Below the pieces are notes generated by a model. The model was not told the DNA's origin, did not search any database, and saw only the letters and a program-made list of their open reading frames with translations. Positions 1 through 6,975 of a DNA stretch of 7,035 nucleotides are shown in pieces. Position 1 is the stretch's first letter; every line of letters begins with the position of its first letter. The stretch covers positions 1 to 7,035 of the forward strand of contig JAJYOQ010000215.1 of the NCBI GenBank assembly GCA_021796135.1, in the 5' to 3' direction. This stretch comes from Bacteroidota bacterium. GTDB taxonomy: Bacteria; Bacteroidota; Ignavibacteria; Ignavibacteriales; Ignavibacteriaceae. A program made the translations under genes and the position numbers.

Positions 1-60
1 CGATCTTTTTTTTGAAGGTAAAGATAATATCTTTTTTATTAAATGTAAATATTTTATTGA

Positions 61-1245
61 AACGTTATACTAGGTATTCCTACCGAAGACGGCTCAGAAG
101 TTGAAAGAGATCACAGGAAAATTTGGAATATATTTGCTGAAAATTTTTACCTCTTTGCGGGTACGCCAACGGGTGTATGGTTAAAGCATGAACTGGTTGA
201 AGTATTTGGTATAAATGAGAAATTAAATGCAAAGAATGCAGATAAGATTTACGATTTAATGTCTGCAAAACTTAAAACAAAAGAATTTCTTCCAAGGACA
301 TTGTTTGATAAATTTAAGATTGAAGTACTTTCAACAACGGACGGTGCTCCAGACTCACTTGAGTACCATAAAAAAATTAAGGAGTCAGGCTGGAAGGGAA
401 GAGTAATTCCGTGCTTTCGTCCTGATGCAGCAGTAAATATAACCGGTTCAAGTTGGAAGAATGAAATAGACAAACTAAGCCAGGCAAGCAAGACTGATGT
501 GGTTACGTATAAGGACTTCATAAGTGCTATTGAAAACAGAAGGGAATATTTCAGATCCGTGGGTGCTGTTTCGACAGATCAAGGAATAGTTTCGCCATAC
601 ACTCATCAACTAAGCGATAAAGAAGCTGAGAATATATTTCAGCACGCATTAAAAGGTAAAGCAACAGAAGAAGAAGCAACTTTATTTACTGCAAACATGT
701 TGATGGAAATGGCGAGGATGAGTATTGAAGACGGCTTAGTTATGCAAGTGCACCCCGGTTCAATGAGAAATCATAATGAAAGGATATTCAAAAGATTTGG
801 TTTAGATAAAGGTGCAGACATTCCACTCCAAACCGAATATACTAAGAACTTACATGAGCTTTTGAATAAATATGGAAACGACAATAGACTTATATTAATA
901 GTCTTTACACTTGACGAATCAAACTATGCTAGAGAACTTGCGCCACTAGCCGGGCATTATCCAGCAATGAAATTAGGTCCATCATGGTGGTTCCATGACA
1001 GTATAGAAGGAATGACCCGGTTCAGACAAAATGTAACTGAAACAGCGGGAATATATAATACTGTAGGTTTTAATGATGATACCAGGGCATTTCTGTCAAT
1101 TCCGGCAAGGCATGATTTATCAAGAAGAGTTGACTCAAACTTCCTTGCCGGGCTAACGGCAAAGCATATAATTGATATAGATGAAGCAAAAGAATTAAGT
1201 TACGCATTAGCTTATGGATTAGTAAAGAAGGCATACAAGCTATAA
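61..1245 (+). CDS. uxaC: Uronate (glucuronate/galacturonate) isomerase, 5'-truncated
   Basis: Uronate isomerase interconverts D-galacturonate and D-tagaturonate (or D-glucuronate and D-fructuronate), the first cytoplasmic step of hexuronate breakdown. Family-like motifs seen in frame are GTPTGVW (160-180), FRPDA (415-429), HPGSMRNHN (from 751), WWFHD (985-999) and DDTRAF (from 1075), whose second Asp (codon 1078) should be the last-strand active-site residue of the amidohydrolase barrel. The C-terminus KKAYKL is typical. The first ATG, at 259, is internal: clear homology runs upstream to about LGIP at 70-81. An in-frame stop lies at 58-60, and no upstream frame supplies the expected N-terminal HxH metal-binding segment. 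About 394 codons remain, against roughly 465-490 in the family, so about 70-80 residues are missing. As written it is probably inactive. Family identity is secure; whether the loss is biological or an assembly-end effect is open. Confidence 0.88.
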   Translation, partial: NVILGIPTEDGSEVERDHRKIWNIFAENFYLFAGTPTGVWLKHELVEVFGINEKLNAKNADKIYDLMSAKLKTKEFLPRTLFDKFKIEVLSTTDGAPDSLEYHKKIKESGWKGRVIPCFRPDAAVNITGSSWKNEIDKLSQASKTDVVTYKDFISAIENRREYFRSVGAVSTDQGIVSPYTHQLSDKEAENIFQHALKGKATEEEATLFTANMLMEMARMSIEDGLVMQVHPGSMRNHNERIFKRFGLDKGADIPLQTEYTKNLHELLNKYGNDNRLILIVFTLDESNYARELAPLAGHYPAMKLGPSWWFHDSIEGMTRFRQNVTETAGIYNTVGFNDDTRAFLSIPARHDLSRRVDSNFLAGLTAKHIIDIDEAKELSYALAYGLVKKAYKL

Positions 1246-1316
1246 GAAAATAGTTAAAAGAGATAAAAATCTGCAAACTGATATAGATAAAGTTCTTATG
1301 TCACTTTTAGATAAAA

Positions 1317-1336
1317 TGTAATAAACATATATTACA
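1317..1336. promoter_or_regulatory. Inverted repeat upstream of the regulator gene, possible operator
   Basis: TGTAATA (1317-1323) and TATTACA (1330-1336) are perfect 7-bp inverted arms around a 6-bp spacer, in the non-coding gap between uxaC and the LacI-family gene and 40 bases before its start. A two-fold symmetric site here would suit autoregulation by a dimeric LacI-type protein. However, it lacks the central CG typical of LacI-family operators and is made of AT-rich sequence, so chance is a real alternative. There is no T-run after it, so it does not look like a terminator. Confidence 0.3.
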
Positions 1337-1364
1337 CAGTATTAAAAGTTAAAATTATTCGACC

Positions 1365-1368
1365 GGAG
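1365..1368 (+). promoter_or_regulatory. Ribosome binding site for the TTG-started regulator
   Basis: GGAG at 1365-1368 lies 8 bases before the TTG at 1377. No ATG or GTG occurs in this frame between the upstream stop (TAA at 1350-1352) and the helix-turn-helix, so the site supports TTG as the true start. Confidence 0.55.
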
Positions 1369-1376
1369 ATAATAAA

Positions 1377-2438
1377 TTGGAGAAAAGTCAACATATTACA
1401 TTAGACGATATAGCAAAGAAACTAAAGGTGTCTAAAGTAACTGTTTCTAAAGCGTTAAGAGGTCATCCGGACATTTCAAAAGAGACTACTCTGCTTGTAA
1501 AAAAAGTAGCTGAGGAGTTGGGGTATACGCCAAATTATATGGCAAGAAACTTGTCATCGCGACATTCAAATACAATTGGAGTTGTAATACCCAAAATTGC
1601 TCACTTTTTTTTCAGCGCAGTTATTGAATCAATATATGATGCTGCCTTTTATAATAATTATGAGATAATTTTAACTGTTTCGCAAGAAAGTGAAGAAAGG
1701 CAAACAAAGCATATAGAATCACTACTTGCTATGCGTGTTGATGGGCTAATTGTTTCCATTACTCAACAAACACACGACCTGGCGATTTTTGAAAAAGTAA
1801 AGAGACAAGGAATACCTTTAACTTTTATAGATAGAATATTAGATATTCCAAATACTAGCTCAGTAACTGTGGATGATAGAGGTGGGGCATTTCAGGCAAT
1901 TGAACATGCGATAAAACTAGGTTACACAAAGATCGGGCACTTAGCAGGATTTCATGAAATCAACATCGGCTTAAAGAGATACCAGGGATTCGAAGATGCA
2001 ATGAAACAATACGGTGTTGAAATTAATCCTGATTGGGTAATACATGGTAGTTTTGGAGAAGAAGCCGGCTATCGTGGTTTCATGCAAATGTACAACAATA
2101 ATAATTTGCCAGAATTTCTTTTTACGGTTACTTATCCTGTTGCGTTAGGGGTATATGCAGCAGTTCAGGAAGTCGGATTAAAAATTCCAGATGACATTGA
2201 TATTATGTGTTTTGGAAATAGTGATGTAAACCGGTTTATCTCACCATCATTAAGTTGTGTAAATCAGCCAACAGAAATGCTTGGTAAGAAGGCGGTTGAG
2301 GTAACATTGGATCACATAAGGAACATAGATTCATTTGAGCCTAAGCATATTGAAATCCCTACCGAGCTTCTATTGAGAGAAACTTGTTCAGGTAAAGGAA
2401 TGATCTCACTTTCAAAAACCGGATTAAATGGTATTTAA
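1377..2438 (+). CDS. LacI-family transcriptional regulator of hexuronate catabolism
   Basis: This is a 353-residue LacI/GalR-family DNA-binding regulator, presumably a repressor of the surrounding hexuronate genes. Residues 7-53 form the LacI helix-turn-helix (ITLDDIAKKL then VSKVTVSKALRG) with its hinge-proximal segment ending near MARNLSS. From about residue 66 (NTIGVVIP) to 338 it has a periplasmic-binding-protein-like effector domain, including DGLIVSIT (122-129), the LGYTKIGHLAG strand-turn (181-191) and the QP-TEMLGKKA segment (297-306). It starts at TTG, supported by GGAG 8 bases upstream and by the helix-turn-helix beginning at residue 7. The position usually reading A-x-N-D in the effector domain reads VTYP here (251-254), so ligand contacts may differ from classic members. 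A short tail follows residue 338. Its place between uxaC and uxaA points to local control and probably autoregulation. The family is certain; the effector (a uronate or KDG-like intermediate) is inferred from context only. Confidence 0.9.
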   Translation: MEKSQHITLDDIAKKLKVSKVTVSKALRGHPDISKETTLLVKKVAEELGYTPNYMARNLSSRHSNTIGVVIPKIAHFFFSAVIESIYDAAFYNNYEIILTVSQESEERQTKHIESLLAMRVDGLIVSITQQTHDLAIFEKVKRQGIPLTFIDRILDIPNTSSVTVDDRGGAFQAIEHAIKLGYTKIGHLAGFHEINIGLKRYQGFEDAMKQYGVEINPDWVIHGSFGEEAGYRGFMQMYNNNNLPEFLFTVTYPVALGVYAAVQEVGLKIPDDIDIMCFGNSDVNRFISPSLSCVNQPTEMLGKKAVEVTLDHIRNIDSFEPKHIEIPTELLLRETCSGKGMISLSKTGLNGI

Positions 2439-2465
2439 GGTAGAGAAATTTTTTTGTTCTAAAAT

Positions 2466-2489
2466 AGTAATCGATAAAGTAAACGATAT
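2466..2489. repeat. Imperfect 12-bp tandem repeat upstream of uxaA
   Basis: AGTAATCGATAA (2466-2477) is followed directly by AGTAAACGATAT (2478-2489), with 10 of 12 positions identical. The shared TAA-x-CGATA core carries a CG like the centre of many LacI-family operators, and the pair sits in the 73-bp gap just before uxaA. It could be a pair of regulator half-sites about one helical turn apart, or simply chance in AT-rich DNA. Confidence 0.3.
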
Positions 2490-2511
2490 AGGCAAAATTA
2501 CTGAGTAAGAT

Positions 2512-4011
2512 ATGAAACCCAAATTTATAAAAATACATACGAATGATAACGTAGCAATTGCGATTGCAAGAATTGCAAAAGATGAAAAGATAGTTGTAGA
2601 TAATGTTGAAATTCAAATTCTAAATGACATTAATCAGGGACACAAAATTGCTATAAGGAATATTGAAGAGGGAGAAAATATTGTTAAGTACGGGCATATA
2701 ATTGGGCATGCTACTGAAAGAATCAAAGTGGGTGAATGGGTACACTCTCACAATGTCAAAACCAATCTTAGTGATATTATAAGTTATAAATATGAGCATA
2801 CTGATTTCTTAAAAAGTAAAGAATTGCTGAATATTCCGACATTCGAAGGCTACAAGAGAAAAAATGGAAAAGTCGGTACGCGAAATGAAATATGGATTAT
2901 AAACACAGTAGGATGTGTAAATACATCAGCTGAAAGAATAGCGAAGATTTGCAATGAAAGATACAAATCAGAAAATTTTGATGGAGTATTTGCATTTGCT
3001 CATCCTTACGGATGCAGCCAGCTCGGAGATGATCTTACAAACACACAGAAAGTTTTGTCAGGATTAATGAGAAATCCTAATGCCGGAGGAGTTTTAGTAA
3101 TCGGTTTGGGCTGTGAAAATAACCAGATGAAATCTCTTTTAAGCTTAGCAAAGGGAGTAGATGAAGAGAGACTAAAATCATTTAATTCTCAGGAAGTTAA
3201 AGATGAGATTGAAGAAGGCATCAAGTTAGCCGGTGAACTTTTTGAAATAATAAAAAATGACATCCGGGTAAAATGCCCTGTATCTGATTTAACGATTGGA
3301 ATGAAATGCGGAGGATCCGATGGTTTCTCAGGAATATCTGCAAATTCATTAGTGGGGAGAATTACCGATATATTATCCTTACAAAACGGCAGAGTAATTC
3401 TTTCTGAAGTCCCTGAAATGTTTGGTGCAGAACAGCAGTTGATGAACAGAGCTAAATCAATAGAAGTTTATAATAAAATTGTCGAAATGATAAATAGCTT
3501 CAAGGAATATTTTATAAGTCATAATCAAGTAATTTATGAAAACCCCTCTCCCGGGAATAAGGATGGAGGATTAACTACGCTTGAAGAGAAATCACTAGGT
3601 GCCATTCAAAAAGGCGGGACTACTCAGATAAACCAGGTTTTAGATTACGGGGAACAAATTGAGGAAAAAGGTCTGGCATTATTGAAAGCGCCAGGTAATG
3701 ACGGAGTTTCTGCGACTGCTATGACTGTAAGTGGAGCAACATTAATCTTATTTACTACGGGTAGAGGGACACCGTTAGGATTCCCTGTCCCCACCATAAA
3801 GATTTCATCAAATTCAGATCTATTTGAGAGGAAGCCTAACTGGATTGACTTTAATGCCGGTAAATTACTTACGGGAGAAAAGAATATGGACGAGCTAACC
3901 GAAGAACTACTTAGGCTAATAATTGATATTGCTTCAGGAAAAGTTAACACCAAGAATGAAATTAATGGAAATAAAGAAATTGCAATCTGGAAAGAAGGCG
4001 TGACCCTTTAG
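2512..4011 (+). CDS. uxaA: Altronate dehydratase (UxaA), single-chain SAF plus catalytic domain
   Basis: UxaA dehydrates D-altronate to 2-keto-3-deoxy-D-gluconate, with a divalent metal (iron or manganese in characterised members). The 499 residues match the full single-chain length. An N-terminal SAF domain spans about residues 8-86, with HKIAIR (44-49), IGHATE (64-69) and GEWVHSHN (74-81). The catalytic altronate/galactarate dehydratase domain starts near GYKRKNGKVGTRNE (113-126) and contains HPYGCSQ (H164, C168), GLGCENN (C201), CGGSDG (C266), SEVPEMFGAE and GRGTPLGFPVP (417-427), all strongly conserved in the family. The ATG has a weak GAG 6 bases upstream. Galactarate dehydratase (GarD) is the related alternative, but the uxaC/uxaB/kdgK/eda neighbours favour altronate. 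It lies 48 bp from uxaB, compatible with co-transcription. No frameshift or missing motif was seen. Confidence 0.95.
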   Translation: MKPKFIKIHTNDNVAIAIARIAKDEKIVVDNVEIQILNDINQGHKIAIRNIEEGENIVKYGHIIGHATERIKVGEWVHSHNVKTNLSDIISYKYEHTDFLKSKELLNIPTFEGYKRKNGKVGTRNEIWIINTVGCVNTSAERIAKICNERYKSENFDGVFAFAHPYGCSQLGDDLTNTQKVLSGLMRNPNAGGVLVIGLGCENNQMKSLLSLAKGVDEERLKSFNSQEVKDEIEEGIKLAGELFEIIKNDIRVKCPVSDLTIGMKCGGSDGFSGISANSLVGRITDILSLQNGRVILSEVPEMFGAEQQLMNRAKSIEVYNKIVEMINSFKEYFISHNQVIYENPSPGNKDGGLTTLEEKSLGAIQKGGTTQINQVLDYGEQIEEKGLALLKAPGNDGVSATAMTVSGATLILFTTGRGTPLGFPVPTIKISSNSDLFERKPNWIDFNAGKLLTGEKNMDELTEELLRLIIDIASGKVNTKNEINGNKEIAIWKEGVTL

Positions 4012-4059
4012 CTCTTACCAACCTAAATTTAATTCACTTCAAAAAGTACAGACGGATAA

Positions 4060-5568
4060 ATGCTGCTAAATAAAAAACTAATAGAATCAAATACAATATT
4101 AAATAATAACATCGTAATTGGTCCACATGATGAGATGCCGGAGCGCGTATTACAATTTGGCGAAGGTAATTTTTTAAGAGCCTTTGTTGATTGGCATTTT
4201 AACGAATTGAATAAAAAAGGACTCTTTAACGGAAAAGTAGTTATTGTTCAGCCGCTAAAAGGGGGAATGATAGATGAAATTAATAAGCAAGACGGACTAT
4301 ACACACTTCTTCTTAGAGGGATACAAAACGGAAAGCAGATTGAAAAGACCGAGATAATAACATCGGTAAGCAGGGGAATAAATCCTTATACTAACTGGAG
4401 TGAATTTCTGAATTGCGCTTCAAATCCCAACATGCGTGTAATAGTATCTAATACTACTGAAGCAGGAATATCCTATTCGAAAATTCCTTTTCCGGAAGGT
4501 GAATGCCCGGATACATTTCCTGCAAAAGTAGCTGCTTTTTTATACGAGAGATATAAGAAGTTTGACGGTGCTAAAGACAAAGGAATGATTATTATTCCTT
4601 GTGAATTGATTAAAGACAACGGCGATACGCTTCACCAATATATTTTGCAGCACGCCTTAGATTGGAAATTAGACAGTAAATTCATACGTTGGATTCAAGA
4701 AAGTAATTATTTTTATAATACACTTGTTGACAGAATCGTTCCCGGTTATCCGAAAGATGAAATTGAAAGCTTAACGAAAAAATTAGGTTATGAAGATAAT
4801 ATAATCGTTTCTGCTGAAGTTTTTCATCTATGGGTAATTCAGGGAAATAGAATAGCGAGTGAAGAATTACCCTTTGTTCAAGCCGGACTAAATGTTGTTT
4901 GGACGGATGATATTCAGCCTTACAGAAACCTAAAGGTAAGAATATTAAATGGCGCGCACACAATGTTTACAATTCCTTCATTCTTATCAGGCAATGACAC
5001 AGTGCAACAAAGTGTGGAAGACAGAGTTATCGGAAATTATATTTCAGAAGGATTATTCAAGGAAATTATACCGACGCTTGATTTTCCTGAAGAAAAGAAA
5101 TTGGATTTTGCTCAAGAAATAATCGAAAGATTTCAAAATCCGTTTATAAAGCATTATTTAATTAGCATAACATTAAATTCTATTTCGAAATTTAAGGTAC
5201 GCGTTCTTCCTTCAATATTAGAATATTTTGAAATGAATAAACATGTGCCCGAAGCGCTTTCATTTTCACTAGCTTCGCTGATTTGGTTTTATCGAGGGTA
5301 TAGTTTGAATAAATTACCGCAAAATGGCTCAAGGCAATTCACATTGAAAGATGACGAAGAGGTAATGAAATACTTTAAGAGTTTAGAAAACATTCATGAC
5401 TATGATGCTGTTGTGAAGTCTGTCCTTGGCAACGTGAATTTCTGGAATTTGGATCTGAACAAGATAGACGGTTTGACGGAAATAGTTTCATATTATTACA
5501 AATCTATTGACAGTCTTGGAATGAAGCCTGCAATTGAAGAATTATTAAATGCAAGAACTATAGGGTAA
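4060..5568 (+). CDS. uxaB: Tagaturonate reductase (altronate oxidoreductase, UxaB)
   Basis: UxaB reduces D-tagaturonate to D-altronate using NADH in the cytoplasm. The 502-residue protein belongs to the long-chain mannitol dehydrogenase family. The N-terminal nucleotide-binding part includes VLQFGEGNFLRAF (30-42) and SNTTEAGI. The C-terminal catalytic helical domain carries the family signature K-x-R-I-L-N-G-x-H, with K292, N297 and H300 at the spacing of the catalytic Lys/Asn/His of mannitol dehydrogenases. Fructuronate reductase (UxuB) and mannitol dehydrogenase are paralogous alternatives. The QFGEGNFLRAFVDW wording and the adjacent uxaA, with no uxuA in view, favour UxaB. It lies between uxaA (48 bp upstream) and eda (27 bp downstream), consistent with one transcript. 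The start ATG has only a GGA at 3 bases, which is unusually close, so ribosome binding may be weak or use another signal. Confidence 0.93.
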   Translation: MLLNKKLIESNTILNNNIVIGPHDEMPERVLQFGEGNFLRAFVDWHFNELNKKGLFNGKVVIVQPLKGGMIDEINKQDGLYTLLLRGIQNGKQIEKTEIITSVSRGINPYTNWSEFLNCASNPNMRVIVSNTTEAGISYSKIPFPEGECPDTFPAKVAAFLYERYKKFDGAKDKGMIIIPCELIKDNGDTLHQYILQHALDWKLDSKFIRWIQESNYFYNTLVDRIVPGYPKDEIESLTKKLGYEDNIIVSAEVFHLWVIQGNRIASEELPFVQAGLNVVWTDDIQPYRNLKVRILNGAHTMFTIPSFLSGNDTVQQSVEDRVIGNYISEGLFKEIIPTLDFPEEKKLDFAQEIIERFQNPFIKHYLISITLNSISKFKVRVLPSILEYFEMNKHVPEALSFSLASLIWFYRGYSLNKLPQNGSRQFTLKDDEEVMKYFKSLENIHDYDAVVKSVLGNVNFWNLDLNKIDGLTEIVSYYYKSIDSLGMKPAIEELLNARTIG

Positions 5569-5595
5569 AAATTAGTAATATTAAAAAGAGAAAAA

Positions 5596-6249
5596 ATGAA
5601 GAGACAAGAAATAGTAAACTCGCTAATTAAAGCTTCAGCAGTGGCTGTTGTGAGGTTAACCGATCCTACTAAACTTATGAAAGTATCGGAAGCAATTTAT
5701 GCCGGAGGAGTTTCAGCTATCGAAATAACAATGACTGTTCCAAACGCAATTAAGATGATAGAAGAGGCTAGTAAAGTTTTAGGAAGCTATATGCAAGTTG
5801 GAGTCGGGTCGGTACTGGATTCTGATACCGCACAAAAAGCGATTGACGCTGGAGCAAAATATGTCGTAAGCCCAATCTTCAAAAAGGAAATTATAGAAAC
5901 CGCACATAAAAATAATATACCTGCAATGCCGGGAGCTTTTACACCGACAGAAATTCTAACTGCTTATGAAGCAGGTGCAGATATTGTTAAAGTTTTTCCT
6001 GCAGATGTAGTCGGAATGGCTTTCTTCAAAGGCATTCTTGCACCAATGCCTCACTTAAAATTAATGCCTACCGGCGGTGTCAGCCTGACGAATGCCGGTG
6101 ATTGGTTGAAAGCAGGCGCTTGCGCCGTGGGTGTTGGCACTGCGCTGCTTGATAAAAAGGCAATAGCCACGGAAGATTATAAAACCTTGACAGCTAATGC
6201 AAAGATATTAATGGAAAGCATAAACAAAGCGAAAGCCGAAATTCATTGA
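5596..6249 (+). CDS. eda: 2-dehydro-3-deoxyphosphogluconate (KDPG) aldolase
   Basis: This class I aldolase cleaves KDPG to pyruvate and glyceraldehyde 3-phosphate, the last step of the hexuronate route and of the Entner-Doudoroff pathway. The 217 residues match the usual compact TIM-barrel length. Recognisable elements are AVVRLTD (R20), AGGVSAIEITMT with the catalytic-site Glu at E43, GVGSVLD (69-75), the MPGAFTPTEI loop, KVFPAD with the Schiff-base lysine at K132, PTGGVSL, and the phosphate-binding AVGVGTALLD near the C-terminus. The start ATG has AGAG about 5 bases upstream and follows uxaB by only 27 bp, implying co-transcription. Some homologues also act on 4-hydroxy-2-oxoglutarate or KDPGal, but the adjoining kdgK makes KDPG the likely substrate. 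The gene appears intact. Confidence 0.95.
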   Translation: MKRQEIVNSLIKASAVAVVRLTDPTKLMKVSEAIYAGGVSAIEITMTVPNAIKMIEEASKVLGSYMQVGVGSVLDSDTAQKAIDAGAKYVVSPIFKKEIIETAHKNNIPAMPGAFTPTEILTAYEAGADIVKVFPADVVGMAFFKGILAPMPHLKLMPTGGVSLTNAGDWLKAGACAVGVGTALLDKKAIATEDYKTLTANAKILMESINKAKAEIH

Positions 6250-6335
6250 TATTAACACTGAGAACACAGTATAGAGATTATTCCCAAGAAATTGTCGATA
6301 CCAGACAGCAGGGAAGAGGATTTGAAGAATTTAAA

Positions 6336-6344
6336 TGTTATAAT
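6336..6344 (+). promoter_or_regulatory. Extended -10-like promoter element before kdgK
   Basis: TGTTATAAT at 6336-6344 matches the sigma-70 extended -10 consensus TGnTATAAT exactly and ends 37 bases before the kdgK start. It lies in the longest spacer downstream of the regulator (132 bp). No good -35 hexamer is seen at the right distance. The region is AT-rich and Bacteroidota-type promoters differ from this consensus, so this is a suggestion only. Confidence 0.3.
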
Positions 6345-6370
6345 TTATTAATAAAAAGAAAATAATTAAA

Positions 6371-6374
6371 AGGA
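6371..6374 (+). promoter_or_regulatory. Ribosome binding site of kdgK
   Basis: AGGA at 6371-6374, within AGGAAG, lies 7 bases before the ATG at 6382. It is the best Shine-Dalgarno match in the window apart from the GGAG of the regulator, and it fixes the kdgK start. Confidence 0.5.
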
Positions 6375-6381
6375 AGAAAGA

Positions 6382-6975
6382 ATGTCATTTAAGGTAGTAA
6401 CAATGGGCGAAATAATGCTTAGACTTTCAACTCCGGGATTCAGCCGGTTTGTGCAGTCGCAAAGCTTCGATGCAAATTACGGAGGCGGGGAAGCTAATGT
6501 GGCGGTTGCATTATCAAATTACGGATTTGAGAGTTATTTCGTTTCAAAATTGCCGAAACATGAAATAGGGCAAGCCGCGGTTAACAGCTTGAGACGTTTT
6601 GGTGTGAAGGATGATTATATTGTTAGAGGCGGAGATAGAGTTGGAATTTATTTTCTTGAGACCGGGGCAAGTCAAAGAGCTTCAAAAGTTATTTATGATA
6701 GATCAGGTTCTGCAGTCACAACACTAAAGAATAATGAGCTTAACTGGGAAGAGGTATTTAAAAATGCAAAATGGTTTCACTGGACTGGAATAACTCCTGC
6801 TTTGGGAAAAGAAGCTCAAGAGAGTTTGATTGTCGCATGCAAAGTTGCTAAGAAAAATGGAGTCATAATAAGTGCCGATTTAAATTACCGGGCAAAATTA
6901 TGGACTACTAAAGAAGCACAATCAGTAATGATTCCGCTAATGGAGTATGTTGATGTTTGTATTGCTAATGAATAA
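6382..6975 (+). CDS. kdgK: 2-dehydro-3-deoxygluconate (KDG) kinase, 3'-truncated
   Basis: KDG kinase phosphorylates 2-keto-3-deoxygluconate with ATP to give KDPG for Eda. This is a PfkB/ribokinase-family protein whose N-terminal two thirds is clear: VTMGEIMLRLSTPG at the start, the substrate-binding GGGEANVAVALSNYG (34-48), YFLE then VIYDR (Y105, R107) of the sugar-acid pocket, and SADLNYRAKLW (164-174, R170). The frame ends at TAA (6973-6975) after VCIANE, giving 197 residues against about 310-345 in the family. The missing part holds the DTTGAGD-type motif with the catalytic Asp and the ATP site, so the product as written should be inactive. Bases 6976-7035 do not restore a recognisable kdgK C-terminus in any frame. 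A strong ribosome binding site supports the start. Identity is secure; the cause of the truncation (nonsense change, rearrangement or assembly end) is unresolved. Confidence 0.88.
   Translation: MSFKVVTMGEIMLRLSTPGFSRFVQSQSFDANYGGGEANVAVALSNYGFESYFVSKLPKHEIGQAAVNSLRRFGVKDDYIVRGGDRVGIYFLETGASQRASKVIYDRSGSAVTTLKNNELNWEEVFKNAKWFHWTGITPALGKEAQESLIVACKVAKKNGVIISADLNYRAKLWTTKEAQSVMIPLMEYVDVCIANE

Noticed and set aside
20..37. Small hairpin AAAGAT/ATCTTT followed by T residues at the left edge
   Set aside because: A 6-bp stem with a single G-C pair and a 3-base loop is too weak; this AT-rich edge may also be an assembly end.
61..66. AACGTT palindrome near the uxaC break as a LacI-type operator core
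   Set aside because: Symmetry does not extend beyond the hexamer, and the sequence lies at the suspected breakpoint, so its original context is unknown.
259..261. ATG as the natural start of uxaC
   Set aside because: The frame upstream of it (61-258) encodes conserved family sequence such as IFAENFYLF and GTPTGVW, so this Met is internal to the homologous region.
1247..1321. Short open frame after uxaC (ends LMSLLDKM then TAA)
   Set aside because: Only about 25 codons, no start with a ribosome site, no recognisable family; it could be a remnant but chance explains it equally well.
2444..2460. Possible terminator after the regulator (AGAA, T-run, TTCT)
   Set aside because: The stem would be only 4 bp and AT-rich, and the T-run is in the loop rather than after the stem, so it is not a credible intrinsic terminator.
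3645..3953. Antisense open frame of about 100 codons within uxaA
   Set aside because: It lies wholly opposite strongly conserved uxaA coding sequence, has low-complexity Ser/Val-rich content and no ribosome site; it is a shadow of uxaA. The other reverse-strand frames were dismissed likewise.
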